A DNA stretch of 64,000 bases, taken from assembly GCF_000686025.1 (NCBI RefSeq), contig NZ_JMLQ01000005.1, positions 186,001-250,000 of the forward strand, given 5' to 3'. Below, piece by piece: positions 54,100 through 63,045 of this stretch (position 1 is the first letter of the stretch; each line of letters begins with the position of its first letter). The notes below the pieces were generated by a model. The model worked only from the letters and a program-made list of their open reading frames with translations. It ran no database searches and was not told where the DNA came from. The position numbers were made by a program, and so were the translations under genes. Origin of the DNA: Rhodococcus sp. UNC23MFCrub1.1 (GTDB lineage Bacteria > Actinomycetota > Actinomycetes > Mycobacteriales > Mycobacteriaceae).

Positions 54100-55974
54100 A
54101 TGAGTATGGAAATGACCGCGTGGAACCAGATGTACCGATCGATGCACACCAACGGCGACGATCACCGACCGTTCTCCCGGGTGACCGTGCGGCGGATCAT
54201 GGTGTTCGCGCGGCCCCTGCGCTCCCTGCTCGTCGGGTTCCTGATCCTCAGCGTCGTCGCGGCGGTCCTGGCCGTCGCGACGCCCGTACTGGCCGGCCGT
54301 GTCGTGGACGCGATCGTGCAGGGCCGCGCGTACGGGACGGTCCTCGTGCTGGCCGTCATCATCGCGGTCGTGGCGTTGCTCGATGCCGGTACGGGGCTGG
54401 TGAACCGGTGGCTCTCGGCGCGGATCGGCGAGAACCTCATCCTCGACCTCCGTACTCGCGTGTTCGACCACGTGCAGAAGATGCCCATCGCCTTCTTCAC
54501 ACGCACGCGCACCGGTGCCCTGGTCTCGCGGCTGAACAACGACGTCATCGGGGCGCAGCGCGCCTTCAGCGGCACGCTGTCGGGTGTCGTCAGCAACCTC
54601 GTGACGTTGCTGCTCACCCTCGTCGTCATGCTCGGGATCTCCTGGCAGATCACCCTGCTGGCACTGTTGCTGTTGCCGATCTTCGTGCTCCCGGCCCGCA
54701 GGATGGGCACTCGGCTCGCCCGCCTGCAGCGTGAGGCCGCCGCGCACAACGCGGCCATGTCGACGCAGATGACGGAGCGTTTCTCCGCTCCCGGCGCGAC
54801 ACTGATCAAGCTGTTCGGACGCCCGGGCCACGAGTCGGCCGAGTTCGCGTTGCGGGCGGGCCGCGTCCGCGACATCGGCGTGCGGTCGGCCATGGTCCAG
54901 ACCGTCTTCGTGACGGCGCTGACCCTCGTGTCTGCGCTGGCACTCGCGCTCGTCTACGGCCTCGGTGGCTTCTACGCGCTGCGGGGGCAGCTCGACGCAG
55001 GGTCGGTCGTGACGCTCGCGCTGCTTCTGACCAGGCTGTACGCGCCGCTCACCGCACTGGCGAGCGCCCGCGTCGACATCATGAGCGCCGTGGTGAGCTT
55101 CGAGCGGGTCTTCGAGATCCTCGACCTCGATCCGCTCATCACCGACAAGCCCGACGCCCGGGCGGTTCCGGAGGGCCCGGTCACCGTCGAGTTCGACGAC
55201 GTCCGCTTCGCCTATCCATCGGCCGACAAGGTGTCACTGGCGTCTCTGGAGGACGTGTCCGTCCTGGATGCTCGCGGCGGCGAGGAGGTGCTCCACGGGG
55301 TGTCCTTCCGCGCCGAGCCCGGACACATGGTGGCCCTGGTCGGCTCGTCCGGTGCAGGAAAGTCGACCATCGCGCAGCTCGTCTCGCGGCTGTACGACGT
55401 GGATTCCGGTGCCGTGCGCATCGGCGACGTCGACGTGCGGGATCTGACGGCCGAATCGATCCGTCGCACCGTCGGCATGGTCACGCAGGACGGCCACCTG
55501 TTCCACGAGACGTTGCGGTCCAATCTCACCCTGGCGCACCCGGATGCGACGGAGGAGGAGATCTGGTCCGCGCTGCGGCGTGCGCGTCTCGAGGAGTTGG
55601 TGCTGTCGCTGCCGGACGGCCTGGACACGGTGGTCGGCGAGCGCGGCTATCGCTTCTCCGGTGGTGAGCGTCAACGCGTCACCATCGCCCGCCTGCTGCT
55701 GGCGCGTCCCACCGTCGTCGTGTTGGACGAGGCCACCGCGTCACTGGACTCCACTTCCGAGGCCGCGGTGCAGGAGGCACTCGCCGAGGCACTGGAGGGA
55801 CGGACGTCCATCGTCATCGCGCACCGGCTCTCCACCATCCGGGCGGCCGATCTCATCCTGGTCATCGAGAACGGCCGCGTCGTCGAGCGCGGTACGCACA
55901 CCGAACTGCTGGCGAACTCGGGTCGTTACTCCGAGCTCTACCGCACGCAGTTCGACGAACCGGTCCGCGCCTGA
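54100..55974 (+). CDS. ABC transporter, fused permease/ATPase (exporter type)
   Basis: This 624-residue half-transporter has six transmembrane helices (residues about 35-310) followed by a nucleotide-binding domain. Walker A is GSSGAGKST near 445, the Q-loop is VTQDGHLFHE, the signature is the variant FSGGERQRVTIARLLL, Walker B is VVVLDEATASLDS, and the H-loop is VIAHRLST. The export-type intracellular loops (RVFDHVQKMPIAFFTRTRTG) are clear. ATG at 54100 has CAGGAGG six bases upstream. The substrate could be a lipid, drug or peptide; nothing nearby decides it. Confidence 0.9.
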   Translation: MSMEMTAWNQMYRSMHTNGDDHRPFSRVTVRRIMVFARPLRSLLVGFLILSVVAAVLAVATPVLAGRVVDAIVQGRAYGTVLVLAVIIAVVALLDAGTGLVNRWLSARIGENLILDLRTRVFDHVQKMPIAFFTRTRTGALVSRLNNDVIGAQRAFSGTLSGVVSNLVTLLLTLVVMLGISWQITLLALLLLPIFVLPARRMGTRLARLQREAAAHNAAMSTQMTERFSAPGATLIKLFGRPGHESAEFALRAGRVRDIGVRSAMVQTVFVTALTLVSALALALVYGLGGFYALRGQLDAGSVVTLALLLTRLYAPLTALASARVDIMSAVVSFERVFEILDLDPLITDKPDARAVPEGPVTVEFDDVRFAYPSADKVSLASLEDVSVLDARGGEEVLHGVSFRAEPGHMVALVGSSGAGKSTIAQLVSRLYDVDSGAVRIGDVDVRDLTAESIRRTVGMVTQDGHLFHETLRSNLTLAHPDATEEEIWSALRRARLEELVLSLPDGLDTVVGERGYRFSGGERQRVTIARLLLARPTVVVLDEATASLDSTSEAAVQEALAEALEGRTSIVIAHRLSTIRAADLILVIENGRVVERGTHTELLANSGRYSELYRTQFDEPVRA

Positions 55975-55984
55975 CCCTCCGCGA

Positions 55985-57193
55985 TCAGCAGGTGCTGGGT
56001 GCAGGCAGACCGGCGAAGCGATCGTTCAGCCACTGCAGTGCGGACGGCAGCCCGAGCAACGCGCCACTGAGGTGGTCGGGGGTCGGGGTGAGCAGCGTCT
56101 GCACTCGAGCGCCGGCGCTGCAGTACCGGGCGGTGGTGCTGTCGATGGCGTCGACGGGGATGAGCCCGTCGGTCGGGCTGTGCCACTCGAAGATCGGTGC
56201 GCGCGGAACGCCGGGGTAGAGCTCGACACTGTTCTCTTCCACGACGGCACGGCCCTGCGGATCTGCGAACACCGACTTGTTCGCGGTGATCTCCGCGGCG
56301 CTGTGGTTGGCGCCCACGGCCAGGATGTCGTTGGTGCAGGAGTCGGCGATCTGATTCATCATCGACGTGCCCTGGGGAGTCAGGTTCTGCGACACGGGCA
56401 TCCGGTCCGGGTACTCGCGGCCGAGACCGATCGCCGCGGCCAGTGCCAGCCCGAACACGGGGTGCGGTGTGTTCTCGCCGAGCATGTAGGCCATCTTCAA
56501 CAGGTTCATCGGAACGCCACCCTGGGCGCTGCCCACGATGTTCAACTCGGGTGCGTACGAGGGTGCCAACGCGGCTGCCCAGGCAGTGGCCATGCCGCCG
56601 CCGGAGTAGCCGCCCATGCCGACGGGGCTGTTGCGCAGCTGCAGCGGATCGAAGTTCTTGGCAGCGCGGATACCGTCCAGCGTGATCTGACCGCCCAGCT
56701 TGGCGGCACCGTAGGCACTGTTGGGGCCGAGGTGGTCCGGCATCGAGACCGACCAGCCGCGGGTGAACACCGCGTTCAAGGCGGCGGCGTCGCGGATGAC
56801 GACGTTCGGGTCGGTCGACCACAACGCCTGCGAGGGCGCGCACTTCAGGCCGAGAGCATTGACGATCTGCTGGTAGGAGAGCAGCGGGCCGTCGGGCGCC
56901 TTCCCCAGTGGGACGAAGACGGTGGTGACACCGACGATGGGGTTGCCCTCGCTGCCGGTGCTGCGGAACGCCAGTTGCCACGTCGACACGCCGATGAAGT
57001 TGGGCGGGTTGGGCATCGGACGGCTGGCGAGGATCGTGCCCGGTGCGAGCCCGGAGATGTCGCCCGGCGCGGAGTAGAACGGGTCGGCACTGGGGGTCGG
57101 GTACTGGGCGTCTGCGGCTGCGGTCCCCGGAAGGGCGGCAGCGACGACGGCTGCGGTGACCGCGGCGAGCACGAGGCGACGAATGGATCTCAC
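55985..57193 (-). CDS. Secreted lipase of the LIP family (PF03583)
   Basis: This 402-residue exported alpha/beta hydrolase has an N-terminal signal peptide (RSIRRLVLAAVTAAVVAAALPGTAAA, cleavage near residue 27), the nucleophile Ser in MGGYSGGGMATAWAA, the acid in FEWHSPTDGLIPV, and His in TPDHLSGA. Four or more cysteines fit disulfides outside the cell. GTG at 57193 follows AGGAG. It likely cleaves acylglycerols or other esters. The 12-mer ACCGTATTCGGT lies 137 bp upstream, identical to one before the TetR-thiolase operon. Confidence 0.9.
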   Translation of the reverse strand: MRSIRRLVLAAVTAAVVAAALPGTAAADAQYPTPSADPFYSAPGDISGLAPGTILASRPMPNPPNFIGVSTWQLAFRSTGSEGNPIVGVTTVFVPLGKAPDGPLLSYQQIVNALGLKCAPSQALWSTDPNVVIRDAAALNAVFTRGWSVSMPDHLGPNSAYGAAKLGGQITLDGIRAAKNFDPLQLRNSPVGMGGYSGGGMATAWAAALAPSYAPELNIVGSAQGGVPMNLLKMAYMLGENTPHPVFGLALAAAIGLGREYPDRMPVSQNLTPQGTSMMNQIADSCTNDILAVGANHSAAEITANKSVFADPQGRAVVEENSVELYPGVPRAPIFEWHSPTDGLIPVDAIDSTTARYCSAGARVQTLLTPTPDHLSGALLGLPSALQWLNDRFAGLPAPSTC

Positions 57194-57329
57194 TGGAACA
57201 CTCCTACGAACCGACTGTGCGGTTATCGAACGACAGCCACATTGAACACTGCCCGAGCGCTCGGTTCCACTCGGGAAACGGCGCCCCGGCCCCGTGATCG
57301 AACCGTAAGCAAGCGACACGACGGCGACA

Positions 57330-57341
57330 ACCGTATTCGGT
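57330..57341. promoter_or_regulatory. Palindrome ACCGTATTCGGT upstream of the secreted lipase
   Basis: ACCG-TATT-CGGT is identical over all 12 bases to 38500-38511. It lies in the 193-bp gap between ligD and the lipase gene. It may be a shared operator of a lipid-responsive TetR regulator. Confidence 0.42.
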
Positions 57342-57386
57342 GGTTCTTGTGTAAGGTCCAAACTTTGTCCACTCGAGTGGGAGCGC

Positions 57387-59660
57387 TCAGTCCTCGCGGT
57401 GAACGTCCTCGACGGTCTTGTCCTCACGCAGGCCCCGCCAGCTCGGATGGCGCAACGAGCCGCCGTCCGTCCACTCGAAGAACCGCACCTCGCCGACGAC
57501 GGTGGGGGCCACCCACGTCGCATCGCGGCGGTCGGCGGTGGGGAGAGGGTCGTCGAACGGTGACTCGTCGACGACGCTCGGGCGCAGCAGTGTCAGCAGG
57601 TCCGCGCGCTGGCGCTCGGTGAACCCGGTGCCGACGCGCCCGACGTAGTGCAGTCCGTTCTCCGACGGGATGCCGAGCAGGAGCGACCCGATGCTCCCGG
57701 TGCGGGAACCCTTGCCGGCGCGCCATCCGCCGATGACCACCTCCTGCGTCCGCCAGTTCTTCACCTTGATCCACGAGGTGCTGCGTCGGCCCACCTCGTA
57801 GGTCGAGTCCCGCCGCTTCGCGACGATGCCCTCCCACCCGCGGCGTTCGCTCTCGGACAGTGCTCCCGCCGCTGTGCCGGGCAGGAGCGGCGAGACGGTC
57901 GCCGTCTCGAGGCCGGTCAGGAGCAGTTCGAGGATCATGCGCCGGTCGGTGAACTTCTTGCCCGTCAGATCCGTGCCGTCGAGGTGGAGGATGTCGAAGC
58001 AGATGAACTGCACGTCGTCGGGATGCGCGTCCTGCAGTGCCTGAAAGCTGGTGACTCCGTCCGCGCGGTAGACCACGGCCTCACCGTCCAGTACGACCGC
58101 ATGGTCGGACAGATCCGCGGCGAGCGCCGTGATCCCCGCGTAGCGGCGCGTGAGGTCCTGTCCGGTCCGACTCTCGAGCACGACGTCCCCGTGGTCGAGG
58201 GTCGCGACGATGCGGACGCCGTCCCACTTCCCCTCGAACGACCACTCGTCGGCTTCGAGTCCGGACAGCGTTCCGGCGGACGCCAGCATCGGCCGCAGGT
58301 GCTGGGGCAGTTCCGTGCGTGTCGGCTGGGGGCGCGATGTCATCCGGTGCACGAGCCACTGGTCCCGGTCGGTCCGGATCAGTGCGTACCGGCCCGCGAC
58401 GCGCTCACCCGCGAGTTCGACGATGACCTCGTCGTCCCGCCACTTCTCGGTGATGAAGGTGCCGTGATCCCAGACGCTCACCTCGCCGCCGCCGTACTCG
58501 CCCTGCGGGATGGTCCCCTCGAAGGATGCGTAGTCCATCGGATGGTCCTCGGTGTGCACGGCGAGATGGTTCTTCTTCTCGTCCGTCGGCAGATTCTTCG
58601 GGACCGCCCACGAGACCAGCACGCCGTCGCGCTCGAGTCGGAAGTCGTAGTGGAGTCGACGTGCGTGGTGTTCCTGGATGACGAAGATCGGGTCCGCGGA
58701 TTCCCGAGTCGTCGATGTCGTCGGGACGGGTTCCGGTGTGCGCGAGGCAGTCCGCTTGCCGCGGTACGGACCGAGGCTGTCGGTGATCGTCGACGCCTCC
58801 GGCTCCGGATCGAGGCCGGCGAGCAGATCGCCGTCCCGGTGGAAGCGAGCGAGCACCTCCTCGAAGCTCAGTTGGGCGAGACCGCCGCCGGAGAGCTCGT
58901 CCCACGTCCGCGGAGCCGCGACGGTAGGGCGGTCGCGTCCGCGCAGCGAGTACGGCGCGATGGTGGTCTTCTTGCCGTTGTTCTGACTCCAGTCCAGGAA
59001 GATCTTCCCGGGCCGCAGAGCCTTCGACATCGATGCGGTGACCAGATCGGGCATCTTCTCCTCGAGAAGCGTCGCAACGCGTTTCGCGACGGTCGAGGCA
59101 CCGGACGACGAGACCGGCTTCTCCAGCGGGACGTACAGGTGTATGCCTTTGCTACCACTGGTGAGGGGGTGGGCGGTGAGCCCGATGTCGGTGATCATCG
59201 CCCGTACCTCACAGGCCACGGTCGCGCAGGTGTCGAGGTCGACGCCCTCGCCCGGATCGAGATCGAAGACGATGCGGGTGGCTTTGCCCTGCTCGTCGCC
59301 GTCGAAAGTCCATTGCGGCACATGGGCTTCCAGCGCAGCCTGCTGTCCCAGCCACGCGAGATCGGCGGCGGTGTGGAAGACGGGGTAGACCACGACGCGG
59401 TCGGAGTGGTGCAGACGTCGTCGATCGAGCCAGTCCGGGGCCGACGCGGCGAGGTTCTTCTCGAAGAACGAGCCTGCCTGGACCCCGTTCGGCCATCGCT
59501 TCCGCGTGACCGGGCGTCCGAGAAGGTGGGGGAGCATCGCGGGCGCGATGTCGACGTAGTAGTCGATCACCTCGCCCTTGGTGGTGCCCGTCTCCGGCCA
59601 CAGCACCTTGTCGACGTTGGTCAAGGCGATCTGTCGCCCCGCGACCTCCAGCGATGCCAT
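57387..59660 (-). CDS. ligD: Non-homologous end-joining DNA ligase LigD
   Basis: This is a three-domain NHEJ enzyme of 757 residues in the mycobacterial order. The polymerase/primase domain (about 1-285) has catalytic Asp133 and Asp135 in IVFDLDPGEG. The 3'-phosphoesterase domain (about 325-445) has HHARRLHYDFRLE with His331, His337 and Asp339. The ATP-dependent ligase domain (about 455-757) has the nucleotidyl Lys478 in EGKWDGVR. ATG at 59660 matches the normal N-terminus; a long upstream open frame is not coding. The partner gene ku is not in the window. Confidence 0.96.
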   Translation of the reverse strand: MASLEVAGRQIALTNVDKVLWPETGTTKGEVIDYYVDIAPAMLPHLLGRPVTRKRWPNGVQAGSFFEKNLAASAPDWLDRRRLHHSDRVVVYPVFHTAADLAWLGQQAALEAHVPQWTFDGDEQGKATRIVFDLDPGEGVDLDTCATVACEVRAMITDIGLTAHPLTSGSKGIHLYVPLEKPVSSSGASTVAKRVATLLEEKMPDLVTASMSKALRPGKIFLDWSQNNGKKTTIAPYSLRGRDRPTVAAPRTWDELSGGGLAQLSFEEVLARFHRDGDLLAGLDPEPEASTITDSLGPYRGKRTASRTPEPVPTTSTTRESADPIFVIQEHHARRLHYDFRLERDGVLVSWAVPKNLPTDEKKNHLAVHTEDHPMDYASFEGTIPQGEYGGGEVSVWDHGTFITEKWRDDEVIVELAGERVAGRYALIRTDRDQWLVHRMTSRPQPTRTELPQHLRPMLASAGTLSGLEADEWSFEGKWDGVRIVATLDHGDVVLESRTGQDLTRRYAGITALAADLSDHAVVLDGEAVVYRADGVTSFQALQDAHPDDVQFICFDILHLDGTDLTGKKFTDRRMILELLLTGLETATVSPLLPGTAAGALSESERRGWEGIVAKRRDSTYEVGRRSTSWIKVKNWRTQEVVIGGWRAGKGSRTGSIGSLLLGIPSENGLHYVGRVGTGFTERQRADLLTLLRPSVVDESPFDDPLPTADRRDATWVAPTVVGEVRFFEWTDGGSLRHPSWRGLREDKTVEDVHRED

Positions 59661-59769
59661 GGGTCCAGGATAGATTGCGTGCTTCGCGAGCTGGGTATGT
59701 TCGAGAGCGGTGCCACGCTCGGTGGCAGGACCCGCGCGCGGGACCGACGAGGCAGGAAGCGAGGGCCGC

Positions 59770-60198
59770 GTGGCCGGAGTGAACGTGACGGTGGATTCGA
59801 CGATGACACCGGACGAGGCGTGGGCCAGGGCGTCCGATCTGTCCAGCTTCCAGGAGTGGATGACCATCTTCGGTGGATGGCGCAGTCCCGTGCCGGACAC
59901 GTTGAAGGAAGGCGTCACTATCGATTCGCTGATCAAGGTCAAGGGTTTCCGCAACGTGATCACCTGGACGATCACCGAGTACGAGAAGCCCTACGAGATC
60001 GCGCTGCTCGGCAAAGGCAAGGGCGGCATCAAGATCGATCTGAAGATGTCCGTCGCGCCGAAGGGCGCCGGATCGGAGTTCACCCTCGACGCGAACTTCC
60101 GCGGCGGGTTGCTGTCCGGCCCGATCGGCGGGGTCGTCGCGAAGGTGCTGGAGTCGGACGTGCGCACGAGTGTGACCAACCTGGCGAAGCTGGGGTAG
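59770..60198 (+). CDS. SRPBCC-family protein, Rv0910-like
   Basis: This 142-residue START/polyketide-cyclase-like fold resembles mycobacterial Rv0910 along its length (ASDLSSFQEWMTIFGGWRSPVP, VKGFRNVITWTITEY, FRGGLLSGPIGGVVAKVLESDVR). Rv0910 has been described as the toxin of the Rv0909-Rv0910 pair. No Rv0909-like antitoxin gene lies upstream here, and the gap from ligD holds nothing else I recognise. GTG at 59770 is the start. An SdpI-family membrane gene follows after three bases, so both are likely translated from one mRNA. Confidence 0.78.
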   Translation: MAGVNVTVDSTMTPDEAWARASDLSSFQEWMTIFGGWRSPVPDTLKEGVTIDSLIKVKGFRNVITWTITEYEKPYEIALLGKGKGGIKIDLKMSVAPKGAGSEFTLDANFRGGLLSGPIGGVVAKVLESDVRTSVTNLAKLG

Positions 60199-60201
60199 TT
60201 C

Positions 60202-60573
60202 GTGGAACCTGCTCCGGTGCTGTCACTTCTCGTCGGGGTGGTTCTCCTCGGGTCCCTGTCGCTCGTGATGCGGACGCCGGGCACGAACGTGGACGTGAAT
60301 TCGGCCGTGGGATTGCGCACGAAGGCGACGACGGCGTCCCGCGATGCCTGGCGAGCCGGTCATCGAGCTGCCGCGGCGCACTTTCTCGCCGTCGGTGTCA
60401 TCGCTGTCGTGGTCGTCGTTCTGACGAGCACGCTCTGGCTGATCGCGTCGATCACCGAGGCCGACATCGGGCCCGCGGTGGTTTCGGTTCCCGCCGCAGG
60501 TCTCGCGGTGCAAGCTGTGATCCTGGTGGCCGCCACCGTGCGTGCGGATCGGGTGGCCAGACGTCACGCGTGA
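60202..60573 (+). CDS. SdpI-family small membrane protein
   Basis: This 123-residue membrane protein has three helices and the SdpI/YhfL motif VNSAVGLRTKATTASRDAWRAGHRAA, equivalent to the IGIRT...SDEAWYAGHR segment of that family. SdpI itself gives immunity to a toxic peptide and acts as a signalling protein in Bacillus, but most family members are uncharacterised. The GTG start lies three bases after the SRPBCC gene. Confidence 0.82.
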   Translation: MEPAPVLSLLVGVVLLGSLSLVMRTPGTNVDVNSAVGLRTKATTASRDAWRAGHRAAAAHFLAVGVIAVVVVVLTSTLWLIASITEADIGPAVVSVPAAGLAVQAVILVAATVRADRVARRHA

Positions 60574-60624
60574 TTCCGTACCCGCTGCGAGGAGGCTCGT
60601 TCGTGTGGCCGCAGCGTGGACGAA

Positions 60625-61056
60625 TCAGCCCTTCCCCGCCCTACCGGTGTCCGTCCGGCGCAGCCACCACAGCGCCGCGATCGGCAGGATCACCGGGATG
60701 AACAGGTAGCCCGATCCGAAGTGCGACCACACCGTGGGCTCCGGGAACTCCTGCGGCACGGCGTAACTGGCGATCGAGACGGCGAGCACACCGACTATCT
60801 CGACGACGCAGGAGATGGTCGCGATGCGGCGCGACACCACGGAGGCTCGTGCGAGACACACGGTGCCGACGATGTAGACCAGGGCGGCGAACGCGGACAG
60901 CAGGTACGCGACCGGTGCGTCGTCGAACCGGGTCCCGATCTGCACCGCCGAGCGCGACGCGGCGGCGACGGAGAACAGGGCGTAGAGGGCGATGAGGACG
61001 CGCCCGATGCCGGACCGGGTGGCCGTCTGCAGGTCCGTGCGTGCGGTGTCAGGCAT
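60625..61056 (-). CDS. Four-helix membrane protein, conserved hypothetical
   Basis: This 143-residue product has four hydrophobic helices (about 18-36, 48-70, 80-100, 116-134), with a short basic C-terminus. A conserved-looking loop, VPQEFPEPTVWSHFGSGY, lies before the last helix. I do not recognise a named family. The start overlaps the preceding membrane-protein gene by eight bases, so the two are coupled and their products may form one complex. Confidence 0.75.
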   Translation of the reverse strand: MPDTARTDLQTATRSGIGRVLIALYALFSVAAASRSAVQIGTRFDDAPVAYLLSAFAALVYIVGTVCLARASVVSRRIATISCVVEIVGVLAVSIASYAVPQEFPEPTVWSHFGSGYLFIPVILPIAALWWLRRTDTGRAGKG

Positions 61057-61429
61057 GGCCGGCCCAGATCTGGTTCAGACGCAGCACCATCACCGCGAGG
61101 GTGAGGGTGACGACGATCAGGACGGCGGTGCCGCCGCGACTTCGGTCCCCGAGGGACCACCACACACCGATCGGCAGCAGCAGCGCGAGACCGATGAGGT
61201 ACGCGCCGAAGGTGACGGTGTGCACATCGCGGTCGGTGGTGGCCAGGGCGACGAAACCGACCACGGCCTGCGCGAGCACGAGCAGCTCGATGCCGACGAG
61301 AAACCGGAAGAACACGCGGTCTCCGCGGTTCGCGAGGAGCAGCGCCTGATTGCGGATCAGCTTCACCAGTGCCCAGACCGCGGCGACGAGTGGCAGCACG
61401 TAGAGGGCGACCGTGATGGGTGTGAGCAT
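61049..61429 (-). CDS. Membrane protein coupled to the downstream four-helix protein
   Basis: This 126-residue product has four hydrophobic helices, with ALVKLIRNQALLLANRGDRVFFR as a basic cytosolic loop and a C-terminal MVLRLNQIWAGHA. I do not recognise the family. The overlap of eight bases with the next gene and the matching size suggest a heteromeric pair. The DUF3626 gene ends 12 bp upstream on the same strand. Confidence 0.75.
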   Translation of the reverse strand: MLTPITVALYVLPLVAAVWALVKLIRNQALLLANRGDRVFFRFLVGIELLVLAQAVVGFVALATTDRDVHTVTFGAYLIGLALLLPIGVWWSLGDRSRGGTAVLIVVTLTLAVMVLRLNQIWAGHA

Positions 61430-61441
61430 GGTGATCCCAGT

Positions 61442-62338
61442 TTATCCCCGTCCGATTCGTCCCTCGGCAGGTGAGGTTGCGGCCCCCGGACGGTCGGACC
61501 AGTCGTGTCCGAAGCGCGCGACGCAGTGCCAGAGCTGTTTGACGTGCTGATCGTCGTGCTCACCGGTGTTCGCGGCCTGACCGACGATGTACGCGGTGAG
61601 ACGCCCGTCTCTCGCCACGGACCGTGCGAGGTCGGCGATGTGTGGTCCGCGGTAGTCGGCGCAGTGATCGAACCGACTCGATGTCAGCTCGAACCCGTGG
61701 TGCCACCGCACCGGAACTGGTGCCCGGCGTGCGATCGCGTCCAGCTCGGTCCCGCGGAACGACGGGTCGAGAACGAGTGCCTCGACATCGGTGTCGAGTC
61801 GTAGCGGTCCGTGGACATGGGCCTCGATGTAGTCGTCGAGCACGTCGACATCGTGGTGGGTGAGTGCCGTCTCGACGAGTGGCATGCGCTCACCGGTGCC
61901 GAAGGCTGTCGGCTCGTGGACGGAATCGGGGTAGCAGAAGGTGGTCCGGGGCAGCACGTCTCCGCGGAGCACCAGGTGGGAGGAGCCGAAGCGCACCGAT
62001 CCGCCCGCGGGCTCCAGGCGGTGATTCAGCGAGCCGTAGATCGGGCGCTCCGATGCCGGGCCGTGGTCGTACGCCCCACCGAACATCCGGGACTCCCATG
62101 CGTGGCGACGACCGCCGGGCGCAGGATCGAACCCGCCGTTGCTCGTGCCGGTGACGAACTGCGATCGGTACAGGTTCTCCTCGATCAGCACCTCGAGCAA
62201 CGGTCGGCCGGCCACGAGCCGATCGGGATGGAAGTGCACGGTCACTCTCGTCGCCGGCGGCACGGGTGGGCCCGCCTCGACTCGCGACGCGACGTGCGCG
62301 AGTGCGAGGAGGCGTCGGGCACCCGAGGCGTCGACCAC
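61442..62338 (-). CDS. DUF3626 domain protein
   Basis: This 298-residue protein of the DUF3626 family has the conserved blocks TVHFHPDRLVAGRPLLEVL, NLYRSQFVTGTSNGG, RRHAWESRMFGGAYDHG and RPIYGSLNHR, then GSSHLVLRGDVL and FCYPDSVHEP. The spaced Arg, Ser-rich and acidic motifs (RSQF...TGTS...) faintly recall ADP-ribosyltransferase-like enzymes, but I cannot show homology. No signal peptide is present. The start is GTG at 62338. Confidence 0.78.
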   Translation of the reverse strand: MVDASGARRLLALAHVASRVEAGPPVPPATRVTVHFHPDRLVAGRPLLEVLIEENLYRSQFVTGTSNGGFDPAPGGRRHAWESRMFGGAYDHGPASERPIYGSLNHRLEPAGGSVRFGSSHLVLRGDVLPRTTFCYPDSVHEPTAFGTGERMPLVETALTHHDVDVLDDYIEAHVHGPLRLDTDVEALVLDPSFRGTELDAIARRAPVPVRWHHGFELTSSRFDHCADYRGPHIADLARSVARDGRLTAYIVGQAANTGEHDDQHVKQLWHCVARFGHDWSDRPGAATSPAEGRIGRG

Positions 62339-62508
62339 ACTCCGACGGTAACGCGGCGGTGTGTCGTCGGGGTTACGCGAGTGAGCAGGACGAAACAGGG
62401 CGTTGTTCCGCGGGTGACCATCCGGACATCGAGCGGGCCTGTACTGGTGTCAGCGGGACGGACGTCTCCGCACCCGAGTACTCGCTCACTCATCTTCCGG
62501 AGGTTCCC

Positions 62509-63033
62509 GTGGCCGCGTTCGATCAGACCATCCTCGACAACATGTCCGCCTCACTCGCTGAGATCCCGCACCCGTCACTCCCCAAGGGCAGCAACATCTA
62601 CGGCGGAACCAAGATCTTCCCGGACTACAAGGCGGAGGACGGCGAGTCGTACTTCACCCTCGTGCACGGCATCGCCCACGAGTCGTCGGTGAGCTTCGTC
62701 GCCGTGCTGCAGGCGACGCGCGCTCTGCGCAAGGGCTACGAGTCGGCGATGTACTTCTACGGTCCCGGTGCCATCAACTGCCTGGCGACCCGCGGCTTCC
62801 CCACCACCGGAGACTCCGGTTTTCCCGGCGAGCAGAACATCAACGACGCTCTCGCGACGTTCATCTCGGAGGGCGGCACCGTGTTCTGTTGCCGATTCGG
62901 GCTCGCGCTGCACGGCGGCCGCGAGGAAGACCTCATCGAGGGCGTAGTGCCCGCGCACCCGCTGGACGTGCAGGACGCGTTGATCCACTACGCCCGCAAG
63001 GGCGCGATCATCAACTCCACGTACATGGTCTGA
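62509..63033 (+). CDS. MSMEG_0572/Sll0783-family nitrogen starvation response protein (NitB-like)
   Basis: This 174-residue protein is very like the MSMEG_0572/Sll0783 family, the first gene of Nit1C-type clusters linked to nitrogen limitation and cyanide assimilation. Recognisable parts are HPSLPKGSNIYGGTKIFPDY, FTLVHGIAHESSVSFVAVLQ, YFYGPGAINCLATRGFP and CCRFGLALHGGREEDLIEGV. GTG at 62509 has GGAGG six bases upstream. The biochemical role of the protein is not known. A radical SAM gene follows after 12 bases. Confidence 0.87.
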   Translation: MAAFDQTILDNMSASLAEIPHPSLPKGSNIYGGTKIFPDYKAEDGESYFTLVHGIAHESSVSFVAVLQATRALRKGYESAMYFYGPGAINCLATRGFPTTGDSGFPGEQNINDALATFISEGGTVFCCRFGLALHGGREEDLIEGVVPAHPLDVQDALIHYARKGAIINSTYMV

Positions 63034-63045
63034 GGTGAGACGGCG

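Noticed and set aside
59661..59975. Upstream extension of LigD to ATG 59975
   Set aside because: It would overlap the divergent SRPBCC gene, and the known LigD N-terminus begins at 59660.
60584..60615. Inverted repeat GCTGCG...CGCAGC between the SdpI-like and membrane-protein genes
   Set aside because: A six-bp stem with a 20-base loop is expected by chance in GC-rich DNA; too weak to call a terminator.
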